In this document: piece by piece, positions 46,180 through 55,688 of the stretch
Numbering within the stretch: position 1 is the first letter of the stretch
Layout of the letters: every line of letters starts with the position of its first letter
Assembly: GCF_009884975.1 (NCBI RefSeq)
Contig: NZ_CP041970.1
Coordinates: forward strand, 1,798,001-1,862,000
DNA length: 64,000 bases
Direction: 5' to 3'
DNA from: Acinetobacter dispersus
Lineage (GTDB): Bacteria; Pseudomonadota; Gammaproteobacteria; Pseudomonadales; Moraxellaceae
Notes under the pieces: model-generated
The model's database searches: none
The model's input: only the letters and a program-made list of their open reading frames with translations
Told to the model about the DNA's origin: nothing
Translations under genes and position numbers: made by a program

Positions 46180-47421
46180 ATGAAACTCAATCCAATGGTG
46201 ATTGGCCTATGTGGGATATGTATCAGTACATTGAACCACGCGGCAGCACTGGACCAATCAGGACAATCCATTCTCCCTTTTCTGGAAAATGGTAACTATG
46301 TTGAAGTCAATGCCACAGCCGTTGATGCTGACATTTCGGGGAAAATCCGTAATCATCCTGGACTGGTCAATGATCCACAGAATCTTAACTCAGGCAATAT
46401 GGGCAATAGCTTTCAATATTATAGTGCCGCGCTCAAACTTCAACTGACTGATCGAATCAGCTTTGGTCTGCTCTATGACCAGCCTTTTGGTGCTGATATT
46501 CGCTATCCGATGCAATCGAATAATACCTTTTCGGACAATGAATTTACCCAGCAAGGCACATCGGTCAATGTCGATACTGAAAGTATTAGCATGATTTTGG
46601 GTGTCAGCCCTTTTAGTAATTTTCAACTTTATGGCGGTGCTGTCTATCAATCGGTCAAAGGTGATGTTGCGCTGCGTGGTAATTCATACAGTGAAGCTTT
46701 TAATGGCTATGATGCCAAATTTAAACAGGATCATGCAGTCGGTTGGCTGGCAGGTCTGAGTTATCAAATGCCAGATATTGCCTTGAAAGCCGCAGTGACC
46801 TATCGCTCCAAGATCGACCACGATATGCAAGTGACTGAGACCCAGTTCGGTCAGCCTTTGGAAGCAACTACGCCAAGTAAAACCAAAATTTCGACACCAC
46901 AATCGGTGAATGTAGATTTTCAAACAGGTGTGTATAAAGACACACTGCTCTATACCAATCTACGTTGGGTCAACTGGAAAGATTTTCATATTCGACCGAC
47001 TCAATTTGGCGCAGTGACGGAGTATCTCACTGGCGTAATCAGTGATGGTGCATATACAGGTGGTTTTGATTTAGACAGCTACCAAAAGGATCAGTGGACG
47101 GTCAATGTCGGACTTGGGCATCAGTTCACTGAGAAATGGAGTGCATCGACTGAAGTCAGTTGGGACTCTGGGACAGGAGACCCTGCATCCACATTAAATC
47201 CAACCAAAGGGTCTTGGGGTATTGGTCTAGGTGCTCAGTTTAATCCTGCCCCGAACTACTTCATTGCCGCTGGAGTTAAATACTTCTGGCTAGGTGATGT
47301 GGTTGCCGAAGACGGTACCTATTACATTCCTGTGCCAGGGATTAAACCTATTGCTGAACAAGCCGATTTTAAAGATAACAGCGCGATCGCTTATGGTTTG
47401 AAAATGGGCTATCGTTTTTAG
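46180..47421 (+). CDS. FadL-family outer-membrane transport protein
   Basis: This is an outer-membrane beta-barrel for long-chain fatty acids or other hydrophobic compounds. The 413-aa precursor has a signal peptide (VIGLCGICISTLNHAAA), then ALDQSGQSI at the mature N-terminus. The barrel strands alternate Y/W/F, and the last strand ends in Phe (YGLKMGYRF). The normal FadL N-terminal NPA motif is not present in this short form. ATG 46180 is chosen because AAGG lies nine bases before it. Confidence 0.88.
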   Translation: MKLNPMVIGLCGICISTLNHAAALDQSGQSILPFLENGNYVEVNATAVDADISGKIRNHPGLVNDPQNLNSGNMGNSFQYYSAALKLQLTDRISFGLLYDQPFGADIRYPMQSNNTFSDNEFTQQGTSVNVDTESISMILGVSPFSNFQLYGGAVYQSVKGDVALRGNSYSEAFNGYDAKFKQDHAVGWLAGLSYQMPDIALKAAVTYRSKIDHDMQVTETQFGQPLEATTPSKTKISTPQSVNVDFQTGVYKDTLLYTNLRWVNWKDFHIRPTQFGAVTEYLTGVISDGAYTGGFDLDSYQKDQWTVNVGLGHQFTEKWSASTEVSWDSGTGDPASTLNPTKGSWGIGLGAQFNPAPNYFIAAGVKYFWLGDVVAEDGTYYIPVPGIKPIAEQADFKDNSAIAYGLKMGYRF

Positions 47422-47441
47422 TCACAAAAACTCATTATGCT

Positions 47442-47479
47442 AAGTAGGAACAGATCTACCTTTGGTCTTGCTCCTACTT
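47442..47479 (+). terminator. Possible terminator after fadL-like gene
   Basis: AAGTAGGAACA (47442-47452) pairs with TGCTCCTACTT (47469-47479), with one mismatch. Only a short T-rich stretch (ATTTTCT) follows, so this is less certain than the other terminators. Confidence 0.4.
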
Positions 47480-47566
47480 GGCTATTTTCTGGCTTTCAAT
47501 CAACGGATTAGATTAGAATCTCAAAGCATTATTTTAATAATGAATGTCATCTCTAGGAAAAATCCA

Positions 47567-47935
47567 ATGAAAAAAATCGCTCTTGTCCTTTCAATATTTA
47601 TATCTAGCTTCGTTTTTCCTTTTACCGCTTTTGCCAATTCGCCTGATCCCAAAGAAAGCATGGATATTTTTATTGGCACCTTAACTATTCAGGATAATAA
47701 AGCCATTCTAACTCGATGCGATATTGCACAGAATGAATATGTGTTGAAAGATGCGGATTGGTCTAAGCAAAAGGCCGTATCTGGTTTTCTCTCCAAAGCC
47801 ACAAAACTAAAACAGCCAATTTATGCAGAAGTAATCGCAGCGTATAAAAGCGAAAAAGATATCAACATTCTATTGGTTGATTCCATTGAAAATCTGACTG
47901 AAGCGAAAAGCTGTCATTTGGCCGATTTATTTTAA
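47567..47935 (+). CDS. Small exported protein of unknown function
   Basis: This 122-aa precursor has a clear signal peptide (MKKIALVLSIFISSFVF... cleaved near FANS). The mature part has two cysteines (TRCDIAQ, AKSCHLA) that could form a disulfide. AGGA lies about nine bases before ATG 47567; the longer frame from 47462 is not favoured. No family is recognised. Confidence 0.72.
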   Translation: MKKIALVLSIFISSFVFPFTAFANSPDPKESMDIFIGTLTIQDNKAILTRCDIAQNEYVLKDADWSKQKAVSGFLSKATKLKQPIYAEVIAAYKSEKDINILLVDSIENLTEAKSCHLADLF

Positions 47936-47988
47936 GGCTCGCTATACACGGCAAGCTTTTAGCTCGAATATTGCTAATCGCAATACCA

Positions 47989-49152
47989 TTATTCACTAAA
48001 TGTTTGCCATGTCTCAAAAGCATATGCGCGATAGAGTTTTAATTTGGAAAACTGAGGAATAATCGCTTCACTCTGCGTTGGCCTTAAAAATACAAAATCA
48101 TCGACTTGAATATCACAATCCTTCGGTACATTGACCAACTCCTGATTACTGCTACGCCCGTACAATGCATGAGTATGTGCTTGATGAGGATAGACATAAT
48201 CAGCCAACCAATAGCCACCATAAATAAATAGGGCCTTACATTTATGTGGCAATTTATCCAATAAGGACATAGATGGCAGTTGAGTAAATGGCAATATTTT
48301 TAATACAGGCGCAGCAATCCATAACGCAGGTTGTAAGGCTCTTAAAAAATCACTGTCAAAATCACTTGGTTTTAAGAGCATTGAACCAAAAGACAAATCG
48401 TTGCAGACACTTTCAGTGGTATGAAAGCTAAAGGTTGGGCTGCCGCCACCATTAAAACAAAGCTCATCATGCCACAGCGTTGGGAACTGTTTTTGAATCA
48501 GTTGTTGATAATGAGCATAAGTCTGCTGCGAACTTTGATAAGCCAGTTCAGGTTTTTTAATGATGGCTGGAATTTTGGTGACATGCGCATCATAGCCCAT
48601 CAAACCAGAAAGTTTTAAATACTGCGGATACTGCTGAATCAGCTTTAAAATTTCGGTCAGTTGCTGTGTCGACTGTACCCCACCACGATGTAAGCCTACA
48701 TCAATTTCAATATTCACATCCAAACATAGAGAATAGAGCTGGGCAATCTCGAGATATTGCTGTAAGCGTTGCTTGGTATCAATCAGCCACTGAATTTTGG
48801 CATTCGACCACTCCGCATGCTGATCAAAAAAATGACGTACTGCTTGGGCAGGCATAGGCTTACCCAACAGAATATCCGCTTCGGCAAAATTTTCTAGGAT
48901 CAAAACAATATGTGGTTGATGAAATACCATAAAGCGTTGCGTATTAAGTTGTTCAGATAACAACTTAAGTAGGTCCAGGCTTGCTAATGACTTGGCCACT
49001 AAGCGTGCTTTTAAATGTTTGGCATGAGCAAGACGAATCTGAACATGCTGGATATTCTGCTTTAACGCTGCCTCATCGATGATCAGTTGCGGAGTCGCAA
49101 TCCCCTGTTTTTTTAGGTCGAGATTGAGTTGTTTAAAATAATGATCCAACAT
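47989..49152 (-). CDS. DSD1/alanine-racemase-like PLP enzyme
   Basis: This 387-aa fold-type III PLP enzyme has an N-terminal TIM-barrel domain with the probable PLP lysine in RLVAKSLAS (about residue 53) and IEIDVGLHRGGV near 150. GLMGYDAH and a C-terminal D-serine-dehydratase-like domain (about 280-387) follow. Such enzymes act on D-threonine, D-serine or related hydroxy-amino acids. The substrate is not evident here. It lies alone on the minus strand. Confidence 0.82.
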   Translation of the reverse strand: MLDHYFKQLNLDLKKQGIATPQLIIDEAALKQNIQHVQIRLAHAKHLKARLVAKSLASLDLLKLLSEQLNTQRFMVFHQPHIVLILENFAEADILLGKPMPAQAVRHFFDQHAEWSNAKIQWLIDTKQRLQQYLEIAQLYSLCLDVNIEIDVGLHRGGVQSTQQLTEILKLIQQYPQYLKLSGLMGYDAHVTKIPAIIKKPELAYQSSQQTYAHYQQLIQKQFPTLWHDELCFNGGGSPTFSFHTTESVCNDLSFGSMLLKPSDFDSDFLRALQPALWIAAPVLKILPFTQLPSMSLLDKLPHKCKALFIYGGYWLADYVYPHQAHTHALYGRSSNQELVNVPKDCDIQVDDFVFLRPTQSEAIIPQFSKLKLYRAYAFETWQTFSE

Positions 49153-49219
49153 GGCTATACCTTTTTTATTTAATCGTGATCCTAAAAAACCATCTTATAC
49201 GAGGGAGTGTCATCTACAA

Positions 49220-49352
49220 CCTGAGCAAGCCAAAGTGACTAAAGCTTTAGCAAAGGCAAGCGTTTAAATACATCTTACCAAGCTTCAAACGATTCTCAGG
49301 CCGAAACCAAAGTAAGGCGAGCCTGAGCAAGCCAAAGCGACTAAAGCTTTAG
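49220..49352. repeat. Pair of 31-bp direct repeats with palindromic core
   Basis: Copies at 49220-49250 and 49322-49352 are identical except for one base. Each ends in the perfect palindrome CTAAAGCTTTAG. The spacing is 102 bases start to start. Further similarity (GCAAG / GCGCAAG) continues beyond. They fill most of a 288-base gene-free gap between the PLP-enzyme gene and the aldonolactone oxidase gene. Confidence 0.7.
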
Positions 49353-49440
49353 TGAAGCGCAAGACGAAGTGGCTTATCCTAAAATGGATAAAAACTCGGC
49401 AAGACTCCGTTAAGTACTTTCAACTCATAAAAAATTCTAT

Positions 49441-50727
49441 TTAACCTAAAAACAGCTTTTCCAGATAGGGATTTAAAAACTTGGCTTTTGGGTCCAACTG
49501 CTGACGCAACGCCATAAAATCATCCCACTTTGGATATAAAGCCCGAAGCTGTGTGCTGGTCATATGATGCATTTTCCCCCAATGTGGACGTCCCTGATAT
49601 TTCTGCAAAATCGGCTCAACCACATCAAAAATCAACTTCGGATCTTGCTTATGATATTGATGCACTGAAATCGAAATCGAGTCCTGCTGATAAAAAGGAC
49701 TGAGCCAGATATCATCCCCCTTCACAAAGCGAAATTCGAGCGGAAAAAAGGTGGCAACTTTATACTTTCTTAAGGCATGCAACACTTCATCCAAACACTC
49801 AATTCCACGATCAACAGGAATCTGATACTCCATTTCATTGAACTTGGTATTACGCGGCGTTGGAAATATCTTGCTCGACCAATCAACATAGGTGGTCGGT
49901 TTGACAAAGATACCTAACAGCTTCTGTAAATAAGGATTTAGTGACGGAAAGTTTTTGGTCAACTCAGAGCATAAGGTCAATAAAGTATCATCAGATGGAA
50001 AATTTTCCTTACGCGGCGAAACCGCTTCATCGGTTTCATCCAAGGTTTTCAGCATCAACTGCTTTTCATAGGAAAACACAAAGCACTCGATATGTCGATG
50101 CTGATGCTTCCATTGCTGAATACGCTGCATCATGTCTTCTACAGGACAAAGTTCGATATGTTCTTTGAGTTTATAGCGAGGACGGTTCTGCATGGTGATC
50201 TGGGTCAAGATACCCAAGCTACCCAAAGCAACCCGCCCTGCGGCAAAGATTTCAGGATTCTCTGCGCGACTACATTTTAGAATTTCACCAGAAGCCGTCA
50301 ACAACTCAAAAGCGTCAACATAGGCCGAAATACAATGTAAATCAGCTCCTGTCCCATGTGTGCCTGTAGAGACTGCCCCTGCAAGACTTTGCTGATCAAT
50401 ATCACCCTGATTCATTAAAGCCTGATTGATAGATTGCTGTTGCAGATGTTGATCTAAATCATATAAACGTGTACCCGCATAAATACTGCTCTGACATCGT
50501 TCAAGATCTGTCGATGCAATGCCTGCAATATGATCCAAAGACAATAAGGTGGCATCAGTACAGACTAACGGCGTAAATGAATGTCCTGCACCGACTACCC
50601 GTATTTTTTGTTGCGCTTTAACAATGGACTGTAATTCTTGCACATTGGCTGGTTGTAAAACCTGTTGCGGCATAGATTTTTGGAAGCCTGACCAGTTCGT
50701 CCAGATGCCTTGTGTTAAATCACTCAT
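49441..50727 (-). CDS. FAD-linked D-arabinono-1,4-lactone/gulonolactone-type oxidase
   Basis: This 428-aa VAO-type flavoprotein has an N-terminal FAD-binding domain with VVGAGHSFTPLV (covalent-flavin His region) and QSLAGAVSTGTHGTG. A C-terminal ALO domain (about 180-428) ends with GKMHHMTSTQLRALYPKWDDF and a LDPKAKFLNPYL tail. Family members oxidise aldonolactones to vitamin C analogues and make H2O2. It overlaps the upstream ceramidase-like gene by ATGA. Why a sugar-lactone oxidase is coupled to a ceramidase is unclear. Confidence 0.88.
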   Translation of the reverse strand: MSDLTQGIWTNWSGFQKSMPQQVLQPANVQELQSIVKAQQKIRVVGAGHSFTPLVCTDATLLSLDHIAGIASTDLERCQSSIYAGTRLYDLDQHLQQQSINQALMNQGDIDQQSLAGAVSTGTHGTGADLHCISAYVDAFELLTASGEILKCSRAENPEIFAAGRVALGSLGILTQITMQNRPRYKLKEHIELCPVEDMMQRIQQWKHQHRHIECFVFSYEKQLMLKTLDETDEAVSPRKENFPSDDTLLTLCSELTKNFPSLNPYLQKLLGIFVKPTTYVDWSSKIFPTPRNTKFNEMEYQIPVDRGIECLDEVLHALRKYKVATFFPLEFRFVKGDDIWLSPFYQQDSISISVHQYHKQDPKLIFDVVEPILQKYQGRPHWGKMHHMTSTQLRALYPKWDDFMALRQQLDPKAKFLNPYLEKLFLG

Positions 50728-52472
50728 ACTGCCTCTCCTTGGCTAACGGCAGTTTTTACATTGCCATGGTTGCTGCGTTTTGCGAGTTCCTGTGTTGGAA
50801 TCGGTTGTGGTCGTGTCATTTCATCGTAATGACGTTTATTTTTTTCTAATAACAATTGTTCTGTTAGATCTTTAAATTTGCTCTGACAAGCTGCCAGCGT
50901 CCATTGCCCGAATAAGGTATGTCCACCTTCATAGGATTGCGCTTGATATTCTTCATAGGTTGTGACATAACCCATATAATCATTGCAATACGATGCCAAC
51001 CAAACTCTTTCAATTGAAGCATGTACGGCAAGTGTCTGTTTAACGGTGTCAACCACTCGTCGTCCGGCGATGGTGGTAAACTCTCCTGGACAGCAAATCA
51101 AAGCCAATTGACCTAATCGCACAATTTGTAAGGGAACTACACTTGGGACTAAAGGACTGTGCTTAATCGCCCCCGCTTTCACTTGTCGGTTCATTTCTGC
51201 AATCAACGGATCAAGAATACTCGGTAGAAAACCAATCGGCTGTCCTAAAATCTTTTTGGCACCAGCTTCCACTAATATCTGTTTCGGCCCTTGAGAGGCA
51301 TATAACTGTTGATAGTGTGCAAAATCAGCTGCTTTTGGGTGCTTGGTTTTTTGTTTACGAAATTGATCGGCTAAAAATTGCATCCCCATAATTAAAGGTT
51401 TAGGTGCACCTAAACCATCGACAGGTGTGCCTGCAAAAAATGCGGTGCCATGACAAGGCTGGCTGGTCTTGGCATGCTTTTGACCCTCTGCAAACTCATC
51501 TGGAATTTCAATATTACTCAAGTCTACATAGGACAAAACAGCATCGATCTTGCCTTCGACTTTATGTAAATTTTTAGGAATATTTGACTGTAAAGCCGTG
51601 AAAGCCAATTCACTTTGGTAACGTCCATTTTGTTGCGCGTATTGATATTCCTGCTCGCCTTTAATCTTATTGCGAATCTTAAGCTGATCTTTGCCATGAA
51701 AATGCGGTGATACGTCCCCTGCGGTTGCTTGAGCAAAAATCGTGACTGGATTTTGAATCCCTTGCTCAATTAAAGTCTGCTCAGAGAATGCGGCTGCATA
51801 GCCTTTATTATCGCCATCATAGGCGTTTAAAGAATTTCCCAAACATGTTGCATGTACCCCAAATAAGGAAATAAAGGACTTTAGTTGTTGCTCACGATAG
51901 AAACCGATCAACTGCATTTCTCGGTTCAAGGCTAAATGCGTTTCAGCTTCGGTACGTGGCAGAACCTCTGGATTACGATTATAGGCTTTGATTGAACGAT
52001 TCCATGCGACAGGTGTCTGTTCTGGAAAATGCTGTGTACTGATAAAAATCTCGGTGTCTTGTTCAGATGCAATCGCATTTTGAATACTCAGTACAATCGC
52101 CTCAACAATGGCAGTTAAATGTTCAGGTACAAAACCAGGCGTTGGCATATTGTATAAAGCTTCATAGCCACAACCGCCAGGTCCTGAGTGAGTATGGGTT
52201 GCCATGAGGACTAATTGATTTTCATTAAATTGTGAATCAAGGATTTGTGTGAGTCGCACTACTGTTTGGCTGCGTATGGCATGGGTAATACAACCTACGT
52301 CCAAACAACAGATCAGGAGTCGGTTATGTTGTTGATCGACAATACTCACGCTACGTGCAAATAAAGCTGTGCGCTGTTCATAGGCCCGATGTGACCATTG
52401 CCCATAACCAAACATGGCATAGCCTTTCGGTGTGATTTTGATTTGCTGCTTGTCCCAACCCACCTGATACAT
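50724..52472 (-). CDS. Neutral/alkaline ceramidase-like hydrolase
   Basis: This 582-aa protein resembles the N-terminal catalytic domain of neutral ceramidases. It has ITPKGYAMFGYGQ at the start, the zinc/nucleophile region ATHTHSGPGG (about residue 95), and FGVHATCLGN and AQATAGDVSPHF later. No signal peptide is visible, which is unusual for a secreted ceramidase. ATG 52472 has AAGGA seven bases upstream. It is divergent from the AraC/OruR-type gene, which may regulate it. Substrate (lipid amide or other) is inferred from family only. Confidence 0.8.
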   Translation of the reverse strand: MYQVGWDKQQIKITPKGYAMFGYGQWSHRAYEQRTALFARSVSIVDQQHNRLLICCLDVGCITHAIRSQTVVRLTQILDSQFNENQLVLMATHTHSGPGGCGYEALYNMPTPGFVPEHLTAIVEAIVLSIQNAIASEQDTEIFISTQHFPEQTPVAWNRSIKAYNRNPEVLPRTEAETHLALNREMQLIGFYREQQLKSFISLFGVHATCLGNSLNAYDGDNKGYAAAFSEQTLIEQGIQNPVTIFAQATAGDVSPHFHGKDQLKIRNKIKGEQEYQYAQQNGRYQSELAFTALQSNIPKNLHKVEGKIDAVLSYVDLSNIEIPDEFAEGQKHAKTSQPCHGTAFFAGTPVDGLGAPKPLIMGMQFLADQFRKQKTKHPKAADFAHYQQLYASQGPKQILVEAGAKKILGQPIGFLPSILDPLIAEMNRQVKAGAIKHSPLVPSVVPLQIVRLGQLALICCPGEFTTIAGRRVVDTVKQTLAVHASIERVWLASYCNDYMGYVTTYEEYQAQSYEGGHTLFGQWTLAACQSKFKDLTEQLLLEKNKRHYDEMTRPQPIPTQELAKRSNHGNVKTAVSQGEAV

Positions 52473-52588
52473 CACGATTTCCTTTCAATTCTTTTTCTAA
52501 CTGTGTTAAAGCATGTTGAAAGTTAATCAAAATTATGCGATACCCAACAGGGTTAAAGACACTTTTCTTTGGGGGGCAAAACGGACTT

Positions 52589-53635
52589 ATGCCTATACGT
52601 AGCAGCGATAAAAATGATCAACAGCAATTTATTCCACCCACTATTCTGGCCAGCCTGATCCATTATGCAGAGCAGCAACAGTGGGATTATGCTGCATGGT
52701 TTCAGAATTCAGGTTTAGACATTGCACAAATACAGCAAACCCAAGCTGTGGTTCGTTTTAGCCAACTCTGTGATGTGGTTGGTCAAGCCATGGCCACCTA
52801 TCAACAACCTAACCTAGGCTTAAAGCTTGGCAGTAGCGAAGGTCTGATCTCTATGGGGATTTTGGGTTTTGCCATGCAATCCTGTAAAACGGTTGCAGAT
52901 GCTTTAGACATTGCGCTGCGCTATCATCGGATTTCTGGCAGTGTCTTGAATATCGACTTTTCTATCCACGCTGATCTTTGTGAATTGGAAGTCACTGAAC
53001 CCTATCCCTGCAATGAACTGAAAGCCTTTTTCTATGATGAATTATTTAGCAGCATCATCACCTGTTTAAATGCGATGTTGGGCGATCATGATGATGTGAT
53101 CAGTCTTGAGCTCAGCTATTTACCACGCGAATATCAACAACAATATAACGAACTCTTTGGCTGCCCGATCCAGTTTAATCGTGACAGGAATATCATGCGT
53201 TTTAGCACTAGCCTGTTGCAGCGCAGCTTAAAAAATTACAGTCCTGCCAACTACGCTACTGCCATCCAGATCTGTGAACAGGCCTTAAAAGAAATTGACC
53301 AACTCAATCAAGTCGGCTATGTGCATTTACTCGATCATTTGATTGAACAACATTTACCTGAACGATTTGAGATGCAACAAGCTGCGGAACATTTACGTAT
53401 CAGCGAACGCCATTTAAGACGGCAATTATTATTGGAAGGTCTGAGTTTTCAACAAATTCGGCAAAATGTACTGGAACGTAAAGCCAAGCAATTACTGGGA
53501 CAAAACCTATCCATGAGTGAGATTAGCCTGCAACTAGGTTTTAGCGAATTACGTGAATTCCGACGCGCCTTTAAACGTTGGACCGGGCAAGCACCTTCGG
53601 TTTATAAACAAGAGATCATTTTACTTAATGCCTAA
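52589..53635 (+). CDS. AraC-family regulator (arabinose-binding-like N-domain, OruR/ArgR type)
   Basis: This 348-aa DNA-binding protein has an N-terminal AraC_binding-like domain with GLKLGSSEGLISMGILGFA (about 85-103). A C-terminal HTH_18 carries two helices: AAEHLRISERHLRRQL and ISLQLGFSELREFRRAFKRWTG. ATG 52589 (MPIRSSDK) follows an ACGGA-like site; the frame to 52535 adds an atypical leader. It is divergent from the ceramidase/oxidase operon, the usual layout for a local activator. Confidence 0.88.
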   Translation: MPIRSSDKNDQQQFIPPTILASLIHYAEQQQWDYAAWFQNSGLDIAQIQQTQAVVRFSQLCDVVGQAMATYQQPNLGLKLGSSEGLISMGILGFAMQSCKTVADALDIALRYHRISGSVLNIDFSIHADLCELEVTEPYPCNELKAFFYDELFSSIITCLNAMLGDHDDVISLELSYLPREYQQQYNELFGCPIQFNRDRNIMRFSTSLLQRSLKNYSPANYATAIQICEQALKEIDQLNQVGYVHLLDHLIEQHLPERFEMQQAAEHLRISERHLRRQLLLEGLSFQQIRQNVLERKAKQLLGQNLSMSEISLQLGFSELREFRRAFKRWTGQAPSVYKQEIILLNA

Positions 53636-53734
53636 GAATCAAACGGTCTAGAAATTTCCAAGCGCAGATAAAAGAGAACCGGAAATGCCTTTTCTTGTAA
53701 TTTTAAATTCTCGCAAATATTCACTACCGCGCTC

Positions 53735-53822
53735 GGCGGCATGGATGCCGCCAGTTTGGCTGTGATACAAGGAAGTATCATCAGCCAAACAAAGGATTGT
53801 TACTTTTCATCCCTGAAAAGTA
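53735..53822. repeat. Three-hairpin intergenic element
   Basis: Three consecutive perfect or nearly perfect stems are packed into 88 bases. They are GGCGGCAT/ATGCCGCC (53735-53752), GTTTGGCTG+TGATAC / GTATCA+CAGCCAAAC with one bulged base (53754-53790), and TACTTTTCA/TGAAAAGTA (53801-53822). No T run follows. The order of three unrelated palindromes suggests a repeated intergenic element of the genus or a structured RNA. Confidence 0.7.
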
Positions 53823-53889
53823 AGAGAGAAAACGAAAGCTTGTCCAAGAATAAGATGAGATCTCTGTAAGACTCCACAAAGACGATCGA

Positions 53890-53927
53890 ACTATAAAATA
53901 AAAAGCTCAGGATTTTACCTAAGCTTT
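53890..53927 (-). terminator. Terminator after tauD
   Basis: AAAGCTCAGG (53902-53911) and CCTAAGCTTT (53918-53927) pair with one mismatch. On the minus strand TTTTTATTTTA follows. It ends the tauABCD transcript. Confidence 0.8.
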
Positions 53928-53944
53928 CCAATCTAAATAAAGTC

Positions 53945-54790
53945 TTAACTTGCTGCTTGATAAAACGGTACATCACCATTAATCGTGGCACGATGCATGA
54001 TCCGATGCGCATCACCATAATCAAATAAAGCCTTATGCTGTGTACAACGATTATCCCAAATCGCTACATCACCCACCTGCCACTGCCAACGCAAATGGAA
54101 CTGCTCATTGGTGGCATGCGCAAATAAATACTGTAGCAATTCAGCACTTTCAGTCTCATCCAGCTCATTGATACGTGTGGTGAATCCTTCACTCACAAAC
54201 AAAATTGGCTGACCCGTTACCGGATGCGTTCTCACCACAGGATGAACAACCGGTGGATTACGCTTAAAGGTTTCTTCCAGTTTTTTACGCTCAACATCAT
54301 TATGCGCAAAACGTTCAATCGGGAAAGACTGACGAATATCATGCGTTGCGGTTAAGCCTTTTAACTTTTGCTGCAAACCTTGATCCAATGCAGCAAATGC
54401 AGCTGCGCCACTCGACCAAAGTGTATCACCACCGACAGGTGGAATCTTGATGGCTTGTAATACACAACCCAATGGCGGTTTCTGACTGAAAGTCACATCG
54501 GTGTGCCAAAGCTCATTGTCACGTAAGTCTTGTTTCCAGCTATCCAATACAATGATTTCAGGCACATTATCAATAGATGGATAGATCGGATGGATGTGCA
54601 AAGAACCAAAACCACGCGCCAACTCCGCTTGTGCCTGAGGTGCAAGCTGCTGATTGCGGAAGAAAATCACATGATGATCCAGCAAAGCCTGTTGAATTTG
54701 TTGCGTCGTATTTTCATCAGCCGTGTTTAAATCAACATCGTGAATAATGGCACCAATCGTTGGTTTAATAACTTCAATATTTAAGGTCAT
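53945..54790 (-). CDS. tauD: Taurine dioxygenase (TauD-type)
   Basis: This Fe(II)/2-oxoglutarate enzyme releases sulfite from taurine. The 281-aa protein has the iron facial triad His96-x-Asp98 (WHTDVTF) and His252 (CTQHKALF). Basic residues Arg263 and Arg267 bind 2-oxoglutarate. It is last gene of the tauABCD operon, 16 bases after tauC. Substrate could also be another alkanesulfonate, but the transporter partner is Tau-type. Confidence 0.94.
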   Translation of the reverse strand: MTLNIEVIKPTIGAIIHDVDLNTADENTTQQIQQALLDHHVIFFRNQQLAPQAQAELARGFGSLHIHPIYPSIDNVPEIIVLDSWKQDLRDNELWHTDVTFSQKPPLGCVLQAIKIPPVGGDTLWSSGAAAFAALDQGLQQKLKGLTATHDIRQSFPIERFAHNDVERKKLEETFKRNPPVVHPVVRTHPVTGQPILFVSEGFTTRINELDETESAELLQYLFAHATNEQFHLRWQWQVGDVAIWDNRCTQHKALFDYGDAHRIMHRATINGDVPFYQAAS

Positions 54791-54806
54791 CTTCTACTAC
54801 TCACAC

Positions 54807-55688
54807 TTATAACTGTTGGCCATACCAAGGAGATAATTGCTTCTGTAACCAACGCAAAAACAATTCAAAACTAACGGCGACAATTGCAATCACAATAATG
54901 CCCAGAACTACGGTATCGGTGATGAGGAACTGTGCTGCAGACTGCACCATAAAACCAATACCGCGATCTGCTGCAACTAATTCAGAAGCCACCAAGGTTG
55001 ACCAGCCCACACCCAAACCAATACGGACACCCGTTAAAATATGCGGTAAGGCTGTCGGCAGAATCACATGCCAAAATACCTGCGACTGACTCGCTCCCAA
55101 AGATAAAGCGGCACGTTCACGATTGAGCTGATGGCTGAGTACACCATGGGTACTACTGATAATCACAGGTGCAAGGATTGAAAAGAAAATCAAAAGGACT
55201 TTGGTGGTTTCACCGATCCCGAACCAGATCACCAATAGTGGCAAATAAGCCAAAGGTGGAATCGGACGCAATAACTCAACCAATGGATCAAGCACGGCAC
55301 GAACCCACTTATTCAGCCCCATCCATAAACCTAAAGGTACACCAATCGCAATCGCAGCAACCAAGGCCAATAAGACACGAGAAATACTCGCGGCCAAATG
55401 CTGCCACAAGGTGGCTTTCATAAAACCTTGCTGACTGACCTCAAGAAACTTCTGCCATACCGCTTGAGGGCTCGGCAAAAATAGACTTGGGACAATTTTT
55501 AATGCCGTGATCAAATACCAAATCACCAGTACACTCAAGACACTAGAAAGACTGAGCGCTAAACTACGGTGGCGAGTAAAAAAGGCGCCAATTGCACTAA
55601 AAACCGAACATGACTGTGCTTGATTCGTCGATTGCAGTTCCTCGGCCTTGCTCACCTCATAGGCTGTATTTTTTGCTTGCCCCGTCAT
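54807..55688 (-). CDS. tauC: Taurine/aliphatic sulfonate ABC transporter permease
   Basis: This 293-aa inner-membrane permease has about six membrane segments. The EAA loop (about 200-220; ERAALSLGASQSQVF) contacts TauB. The polar N-terminal ~35 residues are longer than in most TauC proteins. The start overlaps the tauB stop by ATGA. Confidence 0.92.
   Translation of the reverse strand: MTGQAKNTAYEVSKAEELQSTNQAQSCSVFSAIGAFFTRHRSLALSLSSVLSVLVIWYLITALKIVPSLFLPSPQAVWQKFLEVSQQGFMKATLWQHLAASISRVLLALVAAIAIGVPLGLWMGLNKWVRAVLDPLVELLRPIPPLAYLPLLVIWFGIGETTKVLLIFFSILAPVIISSTHGVLSHQLNRERAALSLGASQSQVFWHVILPTALPHILTGVRIGLGVGWSTLVASELVAADRGIGFMVQSAAQFLITDTVVLGIIVIAIVAVSFELFLRWLQKQLSPWYGQQL

Noticed and set aside
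49220..49352. CRISPR array
   Set aside because: There are only two repeats, with a 71-base spacer and no cas genes nearby.
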